A DNA stretch of 6,379 nt from Gammaproteobacteria bacterium (GTDB lineage: Bacteria > Pseudomonadota > Gammaproteobacteria > JAABTG01), in the NCBI GenBank assembly GCA_030066245.1, contig JASJBY010000237.1, positions 1-6,379 of the forward strand. Direction: 5' to 3'. Below, in pieces: positions 5,175-6,379 of this stretch. Every line of letters starts with the position of its first letter. The first letter of the stretch is position 1. The notes beneath the pieces were generated by a model. It worked only from the letters and a program-made list of their open reading frames with translations, was not told the DNA's origin and did not search any database. The translations under genes were made by a program, and so were the position numbers.

Positions 5175-5921
5175 ATGCGGATCATGAATTCGAACCTCAT
5201 CGCAGCACTGGCTCTTGTTTCGGTATCGTCTGTTTATGCCGGTGGCTTACCCACGCACACCGATCTGCAGAAGACGCTTCAGGAGGTCGTGAAGGAGGAG
5301 AACGGTGGATTTGGTTTAAATATGTGGGCGACGATCGTCGATCGGGATGGCGTGGTTAAGGGAGTGGTGTTCTCAGGTGGCGATCGAGGCGATCAGTGGC
5401 CTGGAAGCCGTGTCATTTCGGCGCAAAAGGCCAATACCGCCAATGCGTTCAGCCTCCCTGGCTTGTCGTTATCGACCGCGAACCTTTTCTCAGCCGTACA
5501 GCCTGGCGGGAGTTTGTATGGTTTGCAGCACAGCAACCCGGTCGATACCAGGGCTGCTTATGGTGGCCCATCAAGCAGTATCGGCACTGAGAATGACCCG
5601 ATGGCCGGAAAGAAGGTCGGCGGCGTGAATGTATTTGGCGGCGGCCTGGCTTTGTACGATGAGAAGGGTGTGCTGCTTGGCGCAATCGGCGTGAGTGGTG
5701 ACAGTTCATGCGCTGACCATAATATTGCATGGAAGGTTCGTGACAAACTCAAGCTGGACTACGTACCTGGTGGGGTGAGTCCAACGAAGGATGACAACAT
5801 CGTCAATGACATCGTCGATGGCACCAGCACGAGTGGCTGGGGACACCCTGTATGTTCAGCTGCCGCTGCTGATATCGCCAAGGGCTTTCCCAACACGCAT
5901 CCGGTTCAGGCGAAGAAGTAA
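5175..5921 (+). CDS. Secreted GlcG/HbpS-family heme-binding protein
   Basis: The 248-residue product begins with a signal peptide: MRIMNSN, a hydrophobic core LIAALALVSVSSV, and a likely cut after VYA at residue 22, so it is probably periplasmic. The mature part has the GlcG/HbpS (DUF336, PF03928) pattern: WATIVDRDGVVKGVVFSG (51-68), the helix SRVISAQKANTANAFS (78-93), and VGGVNVFGGGLALYD (148-162) leading to LGAIGVSGDSSCADHN (168-183). Members bind or help degrade heme or act as small-molecule sensors; the ligand here cannot be read from sequence. Two cysteines, Cys179 and Cys227, could form a disulfide after export. It is longer than a minimal domain of about 140 residues because of a middle insertion (about 94-147) and a C-terminal tail. 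ATG 5175 is chosen because AGAGGA lies 7 nt upstream and the signal peptide starts there; ATG 5112 would add 21 residues and spoil it. It stands alone, with no visible link to the peptide genes. Confidence 0.85.
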   Translation: MRIMNSNLIAALALVSVSSVYAGGLPTHTDLQKTLQEVVKEENGGFGLNMWATIVDRDGVVKGVVFSGGDRGDQWPGSRVISAQKANTANAFSLPGLSLSTANLFSAVQPGGSLYGLQHSNPVDTRAAYGGPSSSIGTENDPMAGKKVGGVNVFGGGLALYDEKGVLLGAIGVSGDSSCADHNIAWKVRDKLKLDYVPGGVSPTKDDNIVNDIVDGTSTSGWGHPVCSAAAADIAKGFPNTHPVQAKK

Positions 5922-5931
5922 ATCGCTTCCC

Positions 5932-5987
5932 GAATAGCCAACATCGAGGTCGCAGTGGTGCAGAAATGTGCGCCGCTGCAGCTATTC
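5932..5987 (+). terminator. Two-part RNA hairpin downstream of the heme-binding gene
   Basis: GAATAGC (5932-5938) pairs with GCTATTC (5981-5987). Inside this, GCAGTGGTGC (5952-5961) pairs with GCGCCGCTGC (5970-5979) over ten pairs, two of them G-U, with an 8-nt loop. It starts 10 nt after the TAA. The G-U pairs mean it folds better as plus-strand RNA than its complement would. No T-run follows, so it is more likely a 3'-end stabiliser or part of a Rho-dependent end than a classic intrinsic terminator. Confidence 0.5.
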
Positions 5988-6379
5988 CTGCGCAATCGAT
6001 GACAGAAACCCTAAACCCTTCCGAACCGCAAGTGAATGACCGCTTCCAGTATGCGCGAGTCGTTCGGTTGGGCACGGGGAATCCCAGAAGCCTATTGTAT
6101 GCGTGTACATACTAAGCGCGTCACGGGAGCGGAGGACACGGCGGACCGACGGGTAGCCAAGCCGTCGAAATTCCCAGCCACGGGTGTCCGTCGTTGCTCG
6201 GTGGAATGAGCGGCGATGGGCGTCGTCAGACGTCGCAACGGGTGGCGGACAAGGGGCCGCTTATGCTCCGGTCGCCTCCAGAGGACTGATATCGTCATCT
6301 CAATCCACCCTACCAGCGCTCAAAAAGTAACGGACCCCCCGAGCAAGGTGTGCGAAAGCACCGCGGCGAGTCCCTGGGG
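5988..6379. other. Right end without a recognisable gene
   Basis: I see no supportable gene. A minus frame at 6092-6298 is open but gives Arg/Thr/Pro-rich sequence with no motif and no good start. GTATG (6097-6101) and CATAC (6108-6112) make a small inverted repeat of operator size with a 6-nt spacer, which may belong to a gene beyond the window or be chance. Confidence 0.4.

Noticed and set aside
6092..6298. 68-codon minus frame at the right end
   Set aside because: Low-complexity basic product, no ribosome binding site and no motif.
1..6379. CRISPR array or rRNA gene
   Set aside because: No regularly spaced direct repeats and no rRNA-like conserved stretches were found on reading through the window.

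Overview
The window looks like an accessory region of a proteobacterial chromosome or large plasmid. Three points suggest this: base composition is moderately high in GC, there is a secreted GlcG/HbpS-type heme-binding protein with a Gram-negative style signal peptide, and there is a decayed transposase tail that resembles the IS91 group. No gene fixes the genus. Coding density is low, with three solid protein genes, one convincing small gene and long stretches of broken or non-coding DNA.

Layout. Bases 1-957 hold no gene I can defend. They contain several inverted repeats, including a perfect 14-bp one whose arms carry Shine-Dalgarno-like GGAAGGAGG. Bases 958-1908 (+) encode an ATP-grasp protein. 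It converges on a minus-strand gene (1951-3450) for a HExxH-motif protein of the type now called aKG-HExxH peptide beta-hydroxylase. A hairpin sits in the 42-bp gap between the two stop codons. Upstream of the hydroxylase on the same strand is a 58-codon gene (3595-3771) with a strong ribosome binding site and a sigma70-like promoter. It has the size, leader-like helix and position of a RiPP precursor peptide.

Bases 3860-5170 look like a decay zone. They hold a small frameshifted minus-strand reading frame (3931-4114), a hairpin, a frameshifted transposase C-terminus (about 4547-4690, minus) and an ambiguous stretch (4727-5027) that reads plausibly on both strands. Bases 5175-5921 (+) encode the exported heme-binding protein, followed by a strong two-part RNA hairpin. 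The last 390 bases show nothing I can call a gene.

How the genes may work together (inference): the 58-residue peptide would be made first and then beta-hydroxylated by the HExxH enzyme. The ATP-grasp protein may add a second ATP-driven modification, such as an amide, ester or peptide ligation. No transporter, protease or immunity gene is visible, so the cluster is either minimal, relies on factors elsewhere, or has lost parts. The peptide, the HExxH enzyme and the convergent ATP-grasp gene are the main discovery candidate in this window.
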